Origin: Nitratidesulfovibrio termitidis HI1
Lineage (GTDB): Bacteria > Desulfobacterota > Desulfovibrionia > Desulfovibrionales > Desulfovibrionaceae
Direction of reading: 5' to 3'
Length of the DNA stretch: 64,000 nt
Assembly (NCBI RefSeq): GCF_000504305.1
Contig: NZ_KI632512.1
Coordinates: forward strand, 2,835,720-2,899,719
The notes under the pieces were generated by a model. It was not told the DNA's origin, did no database searches, and saw only the letters and a program-made list of their open reading frames with translations. Shown here piece by piece: positions 23,823-36,146 of the stretch. Position 1 is the first letter of the stretch, and each line of letters starts with the position of its first letter. Position numbers and translations under genes: made by a program.

Positions 23823-25977
23823 GGTCATTTTGGGGATATTCCTGCGGTTCCTCTTCCTGCACCTTGGCCCGGGGGTCGGTATCGGGCAGGTCGGCTGCGC
23901 CCTGGGGTTCCAGAGGCAGGACCACGCGGAACACGGTGCCGGGGCCGCGCGTTGCGCCCTGGGGCATGTCTTCGTCGATGAATCCCTGCGGCAGGGGGCT
24001 GTGCGCTTCGATGAAACCTTCGTGGTCTTCGATGATGCCGAAGGACACGGACAGGCCGAGGCCGGTGCCCTTGCCCACCGGCTTGGTGGAAAAGAACGGG
24101 TCGAAGATCTTTTGCAGATTGGCTTCGGGAATGCCGATGCCGGTATCGGCGAACCACACGGTGACGGTCATGTTCATGATGTCCAGCCGGGTGCGCACCT
24201 TGATCAGCCCGCCGTCGGGCATGGCGCCGGAGGCGTTGTGCAGAAGGTTCATCCACACCTGCTTCAGCTTTTCGGGCGCGCCGTAGATGACCGGCAGCCG
24301 GTCGTCCAGATCGGCGAGGATGGTCACGTTTTCCAGCGAGAAGGTGTGACGCACCAGCGAGACCACTTCCATGATGGAGTTGTTGAAGCACATCTCCTTT
24401 TTCTGGCTCTGGGTCTGGCGCGAAAAGCCCAGCAGGTCGGAGACGATCTTGCGGCAGAACTTGGCCTGCTTCTCGATGATCTGCAGGTCCTGGTGCATCT
24501 GGGCGTCCGGGGGCACGTCCTCTTGCAGCAGTTGCGCGTAGCCCAGGATGATGCCGAGGGGAGTGTTGATTTCGTGCGCCACGCCCCCGGCCAGCTTGCC
24601 GACCGATTCCATCTTCTGCGACTGGATGAGCTGGTCCTGATAGCTGCGGATGGCGGTGATGTCGCGCGCGGTGGACAGCACGCCGATGATGCGGCCGGTC
24701 TCGTCGGACACGGGCACCTTGACCAGGTGGAACCATTCGTCGCGGCCATGGCCGAAGTCGGAGGCGGGATCGTTGCCCCCTGCTGCCGAACCGGCGTCGC
24801 GGCGGTCCTGCGCCTCTCGGTACACGGGCAGGCCGCCGGTGAGGATGGCGCGGTTCTCGGCCACGCGCAGTTCGGCCTTGTCGCGCGGAAAGATGTCGAA
24901 GTCGCTCTTGCCGATGATTTCCGACGGGGGCAGGCCCAGCGAATCGGCAAAGGCCTTGTTTACGGAAAGGTAGCGCAGATGTTCGTCCAGCAGGGCCAGC
25001 CGGTCTGGGGTCACTTCCAGGATGGTGCGCATGATGCCCTGCTGGCGCGTCAGGTCGCGCTCGGTCTCGCGCAGTTCGGCAATGTGGGCGCGCAGGGCGT
25101 GGGCCATGACGTCGAAGGTGTCGGCCAGTTCTTCTATCTCGTCACCGGCAAAGGTTTCGTACACCTCGCACTGGCGGCACTGGGCGAGTTTTGCGGGGTA
25201 GGCCCTGCCGTCGCAGCCCGCGCAGGCGGTGCCCTTGACGTACCAGCAGCGGCGTTCGGTGTCGCCGTAGGCGGGGCAGTCGGTACGGCCGCACAGCCGC
25301 TGTTCCCAGCAGTTGCGCCGGGCGGAGGTGGTGGCGGGCAATTGCAGGTTGCCGCGCACGATTTCCTCGGCGTGTACCTTCAGCGCGCCGATGCGGGCGG
25401 TGATGCGCTTGGCGAAGTGGGCGCTGATGACCACGGCCACCAGCAGCGCCACGACGGAAAGCCCGCTGATGGCGAAGATCATGCCGTTGACCACGTCCAG
25501 CACCTTGGTGCGCGAAAGCCCGATGCGGATGGCGCCGAACTCGCGCCCGCCCACCATCACCGGCGCGGCAAAGTCGTAGATGCGTTCGCGCCCGGTATCC
25601 AGCAGGTGCACGGCAAGGTGGCCGTCCACGGCCTTGTTGGCTTCCAGCAGATCCAGCGGAAAGGTGCGGCCAAAGGTGTGGGCCAGCACCTGGTCGCGGT
25701 CGTCCACGATGAAGGCGTAGACGATGTCGCTGTCCACGTTCAGCAGTTCGTCCACCAGGTTGCGCAGGCGCAGGAAGTCGGTGGACAGCATGGGGTCGGC
25801 CGCGCGCAGGGCCAGGTTGGTGGCCAGCACGGCGCCGCGCCGCTTGCTTTCCTCTATGAGTGCGTTGGCCGCGATGCGGGTGACGAACACGGCCAGCAGC
25901 GCGGCCACGAACAGCACGATGAGCGTGATGCCGAGGTTGAGCTTGCGGCGAAAGTTCAGGCGGCGCAGCGGGTTCAT
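23800..25977 (-). CDS. Membrane sensor histidine kinase with HAMP, Cys cluster and PAS
   Basis: The protein has 725 residues. A first membrane segment ([17 protein letters not shown]), a periplasmic sensor of about 130 residues ([20 protein letters not shown]) and a second membrane segment ([15 protein letters not shown]) lead into HAMP. About residues 235-290 are a Cys cluster ([30 protein letters not shown]) that could bind Fe-S or Zn. A PAS domain follows ([20 protein letters not shown]), then an H-box ([16 protein letters not shown]) and an ATPase with [18 protein letters not shown] and GTGLGLS. ATG 25977 overlaps the PhnD-like stop by 4 bases. No receiver is fused; the next gene supplies one. 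Confidence 0.92.
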   Translation of the reverse strand: MNPLRRLNFRRKLNLGITLIVLFVAALLAVFVTRIAANALIEESKRRGAVLATNLALRAADPMLSTDFLRLRNLVDELLNVDSDIVYAFIVDDRDQVLAHTFGRTFPLDLLEANKAVDGHLAVHLLDTGRERIYDFAAPVMVGGREFGAIRIGLSRTKVLDVVNGMIFAISGLSVVALLVAVVISAHFAKRITARIGALKVHAEEIVRGNLQLPATTSARRNCWEQRLCGRTDCPAYGDTERRCWYVKGTACAGCDGRAYPAKLAQCRQCEVYETFAGDEIEELADTFDVMAHALRAHIAELRETERDLTRQQGIMRTILEVTPDRLALLDEHLRYLSVNKAFADSLGLPPSEIIGKSDFDIFPRDKAELRVAENRAILTGGLPVYREAQDRRDAGSAAGGNDPASDFGHGRDEWFHLVKVPVSDETGRIIGVLSTARDITAIRSYQDQLIQSQKMESVGKLAGGVAHEINTPLGIILGYAQLLQEDVPPDAQMHQDLQIIEKQAKFCRKIVSDLLGFSRQTQSQKKEMCFNNSIMEVVSLVRHTFSLENVTILADLDDRLPVIYGAPEKLKQVWMNLLHNASGAMPDGGLIKVRTRLDIMNMTVTVWFADTGIGIPEANLQKIFDPFFSTKPVGKGTGLGLSVSFGIIEDHEGFIEAHSPLPQGFIDEDMPQGATRGPGTVFRVVLPLEPQGAADLPDTDPRAKVQEEEPQEYPQNDQTGEGTL

Positions 25978-26918
25978 TCCAGCCCCACCTTGGAAGGGTC
26001 GAGCCGCAGCTTGGAGAACAGTTCGCGGCAGGGGTCGTAGTCGCGGTCGGTGGTGGGGATGATGCCGCGCATGCCCGCGGCGGCCAGGATGCGCTCGTGC
26101 TCGGGATCGTTTTCCGAAAGCGCGAACAGGGCGCTGGCGATGCGCTGCACGATGTCCGGGTCCAGCCCCTTGCGCGCGGCATAGACCCAGCTGGGGTATT
26201 CGCGGGTGTTGGCCACCACCTTCAGGGCGGAAAGGTCCACCTTGCCTTCCAGGATGCCCAGGGTGCCTTCGCGGATGGAGGCGATGTCGTAGCGGCCCGC
26301 GTACACGCCCAGCACGGCCTTTTCCTGCTTGCCGCCGGGGCCGGGGGCAAAGGCGATTTCGGCGAAGTCGCTTTCCGACAGGCCCTTGTCGCGAAAATGC
26401 CCCAGCACGAACAGATAGCCCCCGGCGGAATAGGGGTCCACGGCGATCCAGCGCTTGCCCTGGCAGTCCTGTTCGTTCTGGATGGCGGTGTTGTCGGCGC
26501 GGGCGATGATCTGCCCCCGGAAGGTGGCCCGGCCCGAGGGCTCGACGATGCCCGCGAAGGCCCGCGCGCCGCTTTGCGCCAGCAGCACGTAGGTCATGGG
26601 GTTGGAGAAGGAGATGTCGATTTCGCCGCGCTCCACCATGCGGCGGTGCGCCTCGAAGGTGTCGGGAAACACCTGGCGGATGGCGAGGCCCGTGGCCTTT
26701 TGCAGGTATTCCACCAGGGCGCGGTGGCGCAGGTACGAGGTGGAGTGCGAATACTGCGGCAGATAGGCGTAGGTGATGGCGGGCACCGCTTCCGGGGCCT
26801 TCACCTCGGCCCGGCGGGTCATGTCCACCGGGGTCACGGGCTCGTTGTCCCACCACAACTGGACGGCGGCGGCAAAGACCATGACGAGGGCGGCTATGGC
26901 GAGAAAGCGTGTGCGCAC
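25974..26918 (-). CDS. PhnD-family periplasmic substrate-binding protein
   Basis: The protein has 314 residues. An N-terminal signal/anchor (FLAIAALVMVFAAAVQLWW) precedes a phosphate/phosphonate-type binding fold: ITYAYLPQYSHSTSYLRH, FPDTFEAHRRMVERGEIDIS, KRWIAVDPYSAGGYLF, GYDIASIREGTLG-like text near GRYDIASIREG, and NTREYPSW. No ABC permease or ATPase is adjacent. Because it is coupled (4-base overlap) to the histidine kinase, it probably delivers a ligand signal to the sensor rather than feeding a transporter, as TorT/PhnD-type co-sensors do. The start is GTG 26918 with GGAG upstream. Confidence 0.85.
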   Translation of the reverse strand: MRTRFLAIAALVMVFAAAVQLWWDNEPVTPVDMTRRAEVKAPEAVPAITYAYLPQYSHSTSYLRHRALVEYLQKATGLAIRQVFPDTFEAHRRMVERGEIDISFSNPMTYVLLAQSGARAFAGIVEPSGRATFRGQIIARADNTAIQNEQDCQGKRWIAVDPYSAGGYLFVLGHFRDKGLSESDFAEIAFAPGPGGKQEKAVLGVYAGRYDIASIREGTLGILEGKVDLSALKVVANTREYPSWVYAARKGLDPDIVQRIASALFALSENDPEHERILAAAGMRGIIPTTDRDYDPCRELFSKLRLDPSKVGLE

Positions 26919-26945
26919 CGTGCGGCTCCGGGAGGAAAAGGGGGC

Positions 26946-27611
26946 CTAGCCGCCCCGACCGTTCTGGGTGGCCCCGCTGGCCTGGCAGGCGGAATCATCG
27001 GCAGCGCCAGAAGGGGCAGGGCCGGAAGAGGCGGGGGCTTCGGAGGCCGCGTCGGGGATGGTGCCGGGTGGCGGCGTGGCGGCCCAGGCCTGCAGGCGGG
27101 TGAACCACCCTGTTCGGGACATGACGTTGGCATAGGTGATGCGCAACGGAATGTACAGAAGCAGGAACCAGAACACGATGGAGGGCTGCTGCCCGATGAG
27201 CGGGGCGTCCCACGGCAGTTCCGGCGTGGCCCCGGCAAAGCGCATGTCCATCCAGGCCAGGGCGAAGGGCAGGGGAATGATGGACACGCAGAACATGGCC
27301 CCGCCCAGCGAGAAATAGTGGCCGAAGGCATCGTGGGCCTGGCTGTTGACGGCCTTGTAGCTTTCCTTGTCACCGGCGCGCAGGGCCGCTTCCGATAATT
27401 TGTGATGATGCTCCATGCCGTGGCGCAACTCGGCCAGGCGGCGGCGGTTGATGCGCGTGGCGCACAGCGACAGCGCGCTGCCGAGGGCGATGCACCACAG
27501 GGCCAGCACGGCGGTGCCCAGCACGAAGCCGACCACGGCGTTGCCGGGCAGCCGGTAGGGCGCGATGAACAGGGGATCCAGCCAGGCGAGGGCGGCGTGC
27601 AGGGTATCCAT
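26946..27611 (-). CDS. Small integral membrane protein in the TauE/PhnD/kinase operon
   Basis: The protein has 221 residues. Three or four membrane segments are visible: VVGFVLGTAVLALWCIALGS, GGAMFCVSIIPLPFALAW and PSIVFWFLLLYIPLRITY. The charged cytoplasmic loop between the first two (RINRRRLAELRHGMEHHHK) and overall size recall EMC3/DUF106-type YidC-like proteins, but similarity is weak. The C-terminal 50 residues are Ala/Pro-rich and disordered. It starts 88 bp after the TauE stop and ends 27 bp before the PhnD-like gene, so it is probably part of the same operon. Function unknown. Confidence 0.7.
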   Translation of the reverse strand: MDTLHAALAWLDPLFIAPYRLPGNAVVGFVLGTAVLALWCIALGSALSLCATRINRRRLAELRHGMEHHHKLSEAALRAGDKESYKAVNSQAHDAFGHYFSLGGAMFCVSIIPLPFALAWMDMRFAGATPELPWDAPLIGQQPSIVFWFLLLYIPLRITYANVMSRTGWFTRLQAWAATPPPGTIPDAASEAPASSGPAPSGAADDSACQASGATQNGRGG

Positions 27612-27648
27612 GATGCGTCAGGTTGCCTTCGTTTTCGGGAAAAGGAAA

Positions 27649-27676
27649 GGGGGGCGGGACCGTGGCCCCGCCCCCC
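27649..27676 (-). terminator. Hairpin between the TauE gene and the membrane protein gene
   Basis: A 10-bp GC stem (27649-27658 with 27667-27676) is followed on the minus strand by CTTTCCTTTTCC. It may act as an attenuator that lowers expression of the downstream genes relative to the exporter. Confidence 0.5.
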
Positions 27677-27699
27677 GGCGAATGGCGGTGCAGTTTCGG

Positions 27700-28839
27700 C
27701 TAGCCGAAGATGCGGTAGTTGAAGAAGCCGCGCAGCACGTAGTCGATGCCGACGTACAGGGCCAGCACGATGAACAGGCGCTTCAGCCACATGTCGGAGA
27801 AGTACTTGGAGGTGCGGGGGCCGATGATGGAGCCCAGGAAGATGCCCACCAGTTCGGTGCCGATCATGGTCCAGTCGAGCGGGGTGCCCTTGCTGACCAG
27901 GGTGGCGATGGAGGTGACCATGGACACCAGCACGGCGAGGGCCGAGGTGCCGGCGGCCAGGTACATGGGCAGCTGCGAGATGCTGGTCAGGAAGGGCACC
28001 AGCAGGAAGCCGCCGCCAACGCCCAGGAACGCGGCGATGGCGGAGATGATCACGCCGCCCACCACGGGCAGGATGGGGTTGAACGAAAATTCCACGCCCG
28101 AGAAGGTGAACACGCACTTGGTCAGGCTGGTGGAGATGACGTGCACGCCGATGGCCTTTTCATCGACCTGTTCGCCGCTCTTGATCTTTTTCACGGCTTC
28201 TTCGAAAGCCTTGGCGGCTTCCTTGGCCTTCTTCTTGGAGGCCTGGCCGGCGGGAGAGGTTTCCCAGAACAGGTACAGGCCCAGCACCAGCACGAACAGG
28301 CCGAAGTAGCCCTGGTACTGCGAGAAGGAAACCTTGCCCGCGAAGATGGAGGCCGAACCCCAGGCGCCCAGCAGCGAACCCGCGCCAAGGGCCAGGGCCA
28401 GCGGCAGCACGAGGCGGCCCATCTTGTAGTAGTTGAACGAGGAGATGAGGGCCGAAAAGCCCACCAGCCACTGGTTCGAGGCGCGGATGGAGTCGGTGGC
28501 CACCTTGTTCAGGGGCAGGTCCTTGCCCAGCGACTTCACGTAGCCGCCAAGGCCGAACACCGACATGTGGCCCACACCGGCCATGACGCCGCCGAACGCG
28601 CCCACGGTGGAGAAGATCCAGCCCACCCACACGGCCCAGGCAAAGGACAGGATGGGGCTGACATGGGGGGCGCCGGGAATGCCGAGGAAGCCGGCGGGGG
28701 CGTCGGCCTTGACCTTGCCGGCCTGCACGGCGCCGTCAATGGCGTCGGACAGCTTGTCGGCCCAGGCGGGCTCGAACCACAGAAGGCTTACGGCAACGAC
28801 GGCCGCGAGCAGCAGCAGGTGTTTGGTGTGCTTGGACAC
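27700..28839 (-). CDS. TauE/SafE family anion exporter
   Basis: The protein has 379 residues and about eight membrane segments in two halves. Each half carries the TauE Gly-rich motif: STVGAFGGVMAGVGHMSVFG in the first and AIAAFLGVGGGFLLVPFLTS in the second. The central cytoplasmic loop is unusually charged (SKKKAKEAAKAFEEAVKKI). The family moves sulfite, sulfonates or other organic anions across the inner membrane; sulfite or a related sulfur anion fits a sulfate reducer but is not proven. GTG 28839 follows AAGGAGAG; the first segment could be a cleaved leader ending PAWA. Confidence 0.9.
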   Translation of the reverse strand: MSKHTKHLLLLAAVVAVSLLWFEPAWADKLSDAIDGAVQAGKVKADAPAGFLGIPGAPHVSPILSFAWAVWVGWIFSTVGAFGGVMAGVGHMSVFGLGGYVKSLGKDLPLNKVATDSIRASNQWLVGFSALISSFNYYKMGRLVLPLALALGAGSLLGAWGSASIFAGKVSFSQYQGYFGLFVLVLGLYLFWETSPAGQASKKKAKEAAKAFEEAVKKIKSGEQVDEKAIGVHVISTSLTKCVFTFSGVEFSFNPILPVVGGVIISAIAAFLGVGGGFLLVPFLTSISQLPMYLAAGTSALAVLVSMVTSIATLVSKGTPLDWTMIGTELVGIFLGSIIGPRTSKYFSDMWLKRLFIVLALYVGIDYVLRGFFNYRIFG

Positions 28840-28885
28840 GGTCTCTCTCCTTGGGATGGTGTTTCGGTGCGCTTCCAAAATGGGA

Positions 28886-28930
28886 ACGGGGGCCGCCGCA
28901 TACGGGGGGCGACAGGGCGGCGGCCCCCGT
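28886..28930 (-). promoter_or_regulatory. Long intercistronic hairpin between DUF169 and TauE genes
   Basis: A perfect 14-bp stem (28886-28899 with 28917-28930) around 17 bases lies directly after the DUF169 stop. On the minus strand a short T run (CCCATTTTGG) follows. It may stabilise the DUF169 message or partially terminate transcription. Confidence 0.5.
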
Positions 28931-28935
28931 CGTGC

Positions 28936-29712
28936 CTACTTTTCTTTCTTGAAGATGATCAGCGGACAGTTCTTGCAGATGTCCGCACCGGGGAAATTGT
29001 CGCCGGGGCGGGTGATGGCGCCGCTGCCCAGGTTGCGCTTGCGTTCCAGCAGGCGTTCCACGGTAAGGCCCATGTGTTCGCCGGGGATCACGAAGTTGAT
29101 TTCGCCGCGCTCGGTCTTGCCCGCGTTGTAGCTGCCGGAGCAGGCGGGCAGCATGTTGGCGGTCTTTTCCTGGTACGAGTACACCGTGCCGCCGCAGGCG
29201 GACGAGTTCATGGTCACGTTGGTCTTCAGCGGGTGCTGGTCGGTGGCGGCCATGTAGTCCACGGCCAGGTGGTAGGCCTGCATGTTGTCACAGTAGAAGT
29301 GAACCACCGAAGGATCGACCACGGCGTCGCCCAGCGGACCCACGGCAATGGCCTTCAGGCCTTCGGGCAGGCGCGGCTTGGAGCGCACGAAGCGTTCGGC
29401 CTGGGCCAGGTCGCGCACGTACTTGGCGTGGCTCTTGATTTCGTTGTCGTCGATTTCCTTCCAGCCGAAGGACACCAGGGCGTTGGAGCAGCCCAGGCCC
29501 TCGGGGCCGGACAGCACGGTCTGGCCCTTCATGCGGGCGGCGATTTCCCACTGGCAGAAGGTCATGGGCTTCACGGGCAGGTAGAATTCGGCCTTGTCCT
29601 TGAAGGTTTCCAGCTCCGCTTCGTCGAAGAAGAACTTGACGGCGATGGGGTAGTGGTACAGGCGCAGTTCGTCCATCAGGACCTGCTGCATTTCCTTGTA
29701 GCTCAGCGACAT
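28936..29712 (-). CDS. DUF169 family protein
   Basis: This 258-residue protein covers the whole DUF169 domain, whose biochemical function is unknown; members are common in anaerobes and archaea. Visible family features are YPIAVKFFFDE near the N-terminus, several conserved Cys (TFCQWEIAA, GLGCSNALVS, SACGGTVYSYQ, NMLPACSGSY) and the end DICKNCPLIIF, whose Cys pair could bind a metal or cluster. No signal peptide or membrane segment. ATG 29712 follows GAGGAG. It is the first gene of the eight-gene minus-strand set and sits beside the TauE exporter. Confidence 0.88.
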   Translation of the reverse strand: MSLSYKEMQQVLMDELRLYHYPIAVKFFFDEAELETFKDKAEFYLPVKPMTFCQWEIAARMKGQTVLSGPEGLGCSNALVSFGWKEIDDNEIKSHAKYVRDLAQAERFVRSKPRLPEGLKAIAVGPLGDAVVDPSVVHFYCDNMQAYHLAVDYMAATDQHPLKTNVTMNSSACGGTVYSYQEKTANMLPACSGSYNAGKTERGEINFVIPGEHMGLTVERLLERKRNLGSGAITRPGDNFPGADICKNCPLIIFKKEK

Positions 29713-30527
29713 GTGCGATCTCCTCGGGCGCGCGGCCCGTGTTGCGTGTCGTGCCTGCCTGGGCGCGGCGTGGCCGCGCGGCCTGGGGCGGGTAGCGCCG
29801 CCGTCCTTTTCTCCCCCCGGTCGTTCCCCGGTCGTTCACTGACCGTTTCGGGGCCATCACCGGTCATCCCGTGGTCCTCCCCCGCAGTCCGCACAGGCGG
29901 AGGGTGATGCCGGGTTGCCTTCGGCGAAGGGGATGCCGCCTTCGCGGCGCGCCTGTGGTGCGCATCCGGCGGTTCTGCCTGGGCCTGCCAGCCGGGGCAG
30001 CCGGATACGGAACGGCGGCGTGTCGGTAGGCCGCCCCTACCAGCGGTGAAAAAACCGGGCAATGGAAAACGGGAATGCGAAAAAATGTACTTTTCGCACA
30101 AGCACAAGGCTGTTGCTTGGTGTATTTTTGAGAGGTTTATGTGAAATAAATAATGAAAATATATTTTAGATTATTACATGTGAAATGGTGCAGGTGTTCA
30201 GGCGGGGAGGGGTGGAGGCGCGAGGGATTTCGTTGTCTTCATACCATGCCCGGTGTGGAATGAACATATGAAACAGATGTAAAATCAATACGCCCCCGGC
30301 GCTCTCTTCGGAGGGGAACAAGGTGCTGGCCGGACAGGCCGCAAGGGGTGCGGCGGAGCCGGATGCAACCCGGTTGCATTTGCGTGCGGCGCAAGGTATG
30401 CGGGCGTTGCGGCCACGGATACCGGCGCCGTTCCGTCGCATCGGCCATTCCGGCCATTGGCCGCCGCCATTGCTCCCCGCGCACCAGCCTTTCCTTCCCC
30501 CTCACATCATCCCCGGCACATCATTTC
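29713..30527. promoter_or_regulatory. Divergent intergenic region with AT-rich promoter zone and inverted repeat
   Basis: About 815 bp without a gene. The part at 30060-30200 is strikingly AT-rich for this genome and probably holds the DUF169 operon promoter. A perfect inverted repeat TGCGAAAA-7-TTTTCGCA lies at 30076-30098 and is a good operator candidate. 29713-30060 is GC-rich leader or spacer with no clear coding frame. Confidence 0.5.
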
Positions 30528-31598
30528 ATGGACGCACGCCTCATCCATCTCGCCCAGACCGCCCTTGCCGTGTTTCTCGAAGCCCTGCCCTTCCTGGTGC
30601 TGGGATCGCTGGTGTCCGCCTGCATGGAGGTCTTCGTGCCCCGGGCCTGGGTGGAGCGGCGGGTGCCCAAATCGCTGCCGGGGGCGCTGGCCTTTGGCGT
30701 GGCGCTGGGCACGGTGCTGCCCACCTGCGAATGCGGGGTGGTGCCCGTGGTGCGGCGCATGATGGGCAAGGGGGTGCCCGTACCCGCGGCGGTGGCCTAC
30801 ATGCTGGCCGCGCCCGTGGTGAACCCGGTGGTCATGGTGTCCACCTGGGTGGCCTTTCGCGGCGACGCGCTGATGACCGGGCTGCGCGCGGCGGTGGTGG
30901 CCGCAACGGCGGTGGCGGTGGGCATTTCGGTGCGCCGCATGGCCGTGGACGAGGCCTTGCGGTCCAATGTGGCCGGAACGCAGGATTCCTGCGGGTGCGG
31001 CTGCGGGCATGATCACGACGCGTGCGGGCATGACCATGTCCATGCCGACCCCGTCAGCACACAGGCCCCGCTGCTGCCGCAGTTCCGCACGGTGCAGGGG
31101 GCCATGGCGACGACGCCTGCCATGGCCTCTGCGGCGAACGGCGCGGCGTCCCCCGCCGTTGCCCCGCCTGCCGCCGCCGTATCCCGCGTGGCGCAACTGC
31201 ACGGGGTGGCCCGGCACATGACCGCCGACCTGCTGGACGCCTGCGCCTGGCTGCTGCCGGGCGCGCTGGCCGCCGCCGCGTTCCGCACCTTTGCCCCGCC
31301 CGAGGCGCTGTTCCTGTTCATGGATACCCCGGCCCTGGCCATTCCGGCCCTGATGGGGCTGGCCGTGCTGCTCAGCGTGTGCTCCGAGGCCGACGCCTTC
31401 GTGGCCGCCTCGTTCGTGGGCTTTCCCGCCTCGGCCCGGCTGGCCTTCGTGGCGCTGGGCCCCATGCTGGACCTGAAGCTGATGGCCATGTACGGCGCGG
31501 CCTTTCGGCGCGGACTGGTGCTGCGGCTGGTGGTGCTGCCTACCCTTTGCGTGTGGGCGGCGTGCATGCTGCTTGCCGGGTTGGGGGTGCTGGAATGA
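30528..31598 (+). CDS. YraQ/UPF0718 family permease with His/Cys-rich loop
   Basis: The protein has 356 residues. Two groups of membrane segments carry the family motifs VLPTCECGVVPVVRRM and PAVAYMLAAPVVNPVV in the first half and LSVCSEADAFVAASF in the second. The long central loop has a metal-binding patch (CGCGCGHDHDACGHDHVHAD) and an Ala-rich stretch. ArsP, a relative, exports trivalent organoarsenicals; the ligand here is unknown but the loop favours a metal(loid). ATG 30528 has only a weak upstream site. It overlaps the TIGR03943 gene by 4 bases, the usual YcgR/YcgQ-type pairing. Confidence 0.85.
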   Translation: MDARLIHLAQTALAVFLEALPFLVLGSLVSACMEVFVPRAWVERRVPKSLPGALAFGVALGTVLPTCECGVVPVVRRMMGKGVPVPAAVAYMLAAPVVNPVVMVSTWVAFRGDALMTGLRAAVVAATAVAVGISVRRMAVDEALRSNVAGTQDSCGCGCGHDHDACGHDHVHADPVSTQAPLLPQFRTVQGAMATTPAMASAANGAASPAVAPPAAAVSRVAQLHGVARHMTADLLDACAWLLPGALAAAAFRTFAPPEALFLFMDTPALAIPALMGLAVLLSVCSEADAFVAASFVGFPASARLAFVALGPMLDLKLMAMYGAAFRRGLVLRLVVLPTLCVWAACMLLAGLGVLE

Positions 31599-32785
31599 GC
31601 GCCGTCCGTCGTTCATTGCGCCTGCCCCCCGCCGTCGTCCTTGTCGACGTGGCCCTGCTGTGGGGCACGGCGCTGGTCATCGCCTGGCTGGGCTGGTCGG
31701 GCGCTTATTCCATGCTTTTGAACCCGCGTTTCCTGTGGCTGACCCTGCTCACCGGAGCGGCGCTGGCCGTGCTGGGCGGGGCGCTGCTGCTGCGCGGCAT
31801 GACGGGCGCGGCATCCATAACGACCTCGGGGGCAGGGGCCGTCGCACGCCCCGTGCCGTTGCGCCGGGCCTTGTTGCTGGGGTTGCTGCTGGGGGTGAGC
31901 CTGACGGCCACGGTGGACTGGTGGAGCGCGGGCGCGCCGTCGAGCGCTCCGGGCGGCGTGGTAACGGGGCGGCTTGGCAGCGGGCCGACGGATGCACCGG
32001 TATCCGCGAATCCAGCCAGCCAGGCTGTTCCGGCCCGGTCCGTGCCTCTCGGCACCGCCGTGGGGCCGGACATGCAGTCCGGTGCGCGGCCCGATGCGAA
32101 GTATGACGATCCGGATGCCTTTGCCGGGCCGTCAGATGGTTGGGAGACACCCGGAAAGCCCGGTTCCCGTCCCGGTCCGTTCCCCGGTCCATTCGATGAC
32201 GCGCCGGTTTCTGATGGGGGCGACGACGAGTTGGGTCCGCGCGCCACGTACGCGGACAAGGAGTACGTGCGTATCAACCTGGCGGAACTGTTCCTGCTGG
32301 AGCAGCGCGACAGGCCGGAGGAACTGGCCGGACGCTACGTGTTTCGTGGCGCGGTGACCCGGCATCCCACCCTGGATGCCCAGGGCGCGGTGGCCGTGTT
32401 CCGGGTGAACCTGTACTGCTGCCTGGCCGATGCCACGGCGGGGGGCTTTGCGGTTCGATCCGGCGTGCAGGGTGATGACCGCGCGCCCCAGCCCGCCCCT
32501 GCCCCTGTCACCTCACCGCCCGCACCCGGCGCAGCCCCCGCGCTGCCGTTGCCGGCATCGCGCGGCGTGCTGGCCGGGCTGCGCGACGGCCAGTGGGTGG
32601 AAGTGTACGGCCACCTGACCCGCGAAAAACTGCCCGCCAGGCTGGCCCGCCTTGCCCCGCGCGACGTGTTTTCCGGGTCGCTGAACCCCGGCTGGGTGTT
32701 CACGGCGGACGCGGTCCGGCTCATTCCGCCGCCGGGCGATCCGTTCATCTTCCAGTGGCGCGAGGCCGAACCTTATTTGTGGTAA
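31595..32785 (+). CDS. TIGR03943 family membrane protein, permease partner
   Basis: The protein has 396 residues. Three N-terminal membrane segments (VVLVDVALLWGTALVIAWLG; FLWLTLLTGAALAVLGGALL; LLLGLLLGVSLTATVDWW) are followed by a long, Pro/Gly/Asp-rich linker of about 110 residues. The conserved C-terminal domain follows (FRVNLYCCLADATAGGFAVR; DGQWVEVYGHL). This family is encoded next to YraQ/DUF318 permeases and is thought to form a two-component transporter with them. The extended linker and another Ala/Pro insert are peculiar to this copy. ATG 31595 overlaps the permease stop. Confidence 0.85.
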   Translation: MSAVRRSLRLPPAVVLVDVALLWGTALVIAWLGWSGAYSMLLNPRFLWLTLLTGAALAVLGGALLLRGMTGAASITTSGAGAVARPVPLRRALLLGLLLGVSLTATVDWWSAGAPSSAPGGVVTGRLGSGPTDAPVSANPASQAVPARSVPLGTAVGPDMQSGARPDAKYDDPDAFAGPSDGWETPGKPGSRPGPFPGPFDDAPVSDGGDDELGPRATYADKEYVRINLAELFLLEQRDRPEELAGRYVFRGAVTRHPTLDAQGAVAVFRVNLYCCLADATAGGFAVRSGVQGDDRAPQPAPAPVTSPPAPGAAPALPLPASRGVLAGLRDGQWVEVYGHLTREKLPARLARLAPRDVFSGSLNPGWVFTADAVRLIPPPGDPFIFQWREAEPYLW

Positions 32786-32856
32786 GGGCGCGCCGTCGGC
32801 GCATCATCAATCCCGCCCCATTCGCCTTCACCTTTTCGCAACGCGTACATGACAAG

Positions 32857-32895
32857 ACCGGGAGCGGCCCTGCGGCCACTCCCGGTTGTTTTGTT
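32857..32895 (+). terminator. Terminator of the permease pair
   Basis: A 13-bp stem with one mismatch (32857-32869 with 32874-32886) is followed by TGTTTTGTT. Confidence 0.8.
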
Positions 32896-32969
32896 CATGC
32901 GTCGGCAGATGCGGAACGCTTCGCACCCGTCAGGCGAATGCCAACGGGCGAAAAGACAATGTGAAGCCC

Positions 32970-35798
<2,829 letters not shown>

Positions 35799-36146
35799 GC
35801 ATGCCTCCTGTTGGGCGGTTGGCGGGCAGCCTTTGGGGCGGAAGTGTGTCTGTTTATGTGGGCGGCCGTGCACATGTCATGGCGACAGGAACAACGCGCG
35901 GACAAGTATAACTTGCCGCATTGCCGTGCCCTTTTGGTCTGTCCGGATTGGTCTGGTCCGGACGGGAGCCGGATCGCGGTATACAGGGCATCGGGAATTA
36001 TCACCCTAGCACGCGGGCACGGACGTGGGAAGGGGTACGGCGTCAAAGGGGTGGGCGCTCACGCGGCGGCGCGTGCCCGGCCACGCCGTGCGGCACTGAC
36101 AGCTACCCGCGAAACTGGTATATTGCGGCAGCCATAGGAGCCTGCC
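35799..36146. promoter_or_regulatory. Divergent spacer between the dehydrogenase and the AbiEii-like pair
   Basis: 348 bp with no recognisable gene. It must contain the promoters of both flanking genes. AGGAG at 36137-36141 is the ribosome binding site of the AbiEii-like gene. No clear operator was seen. Confidence 0.4.
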
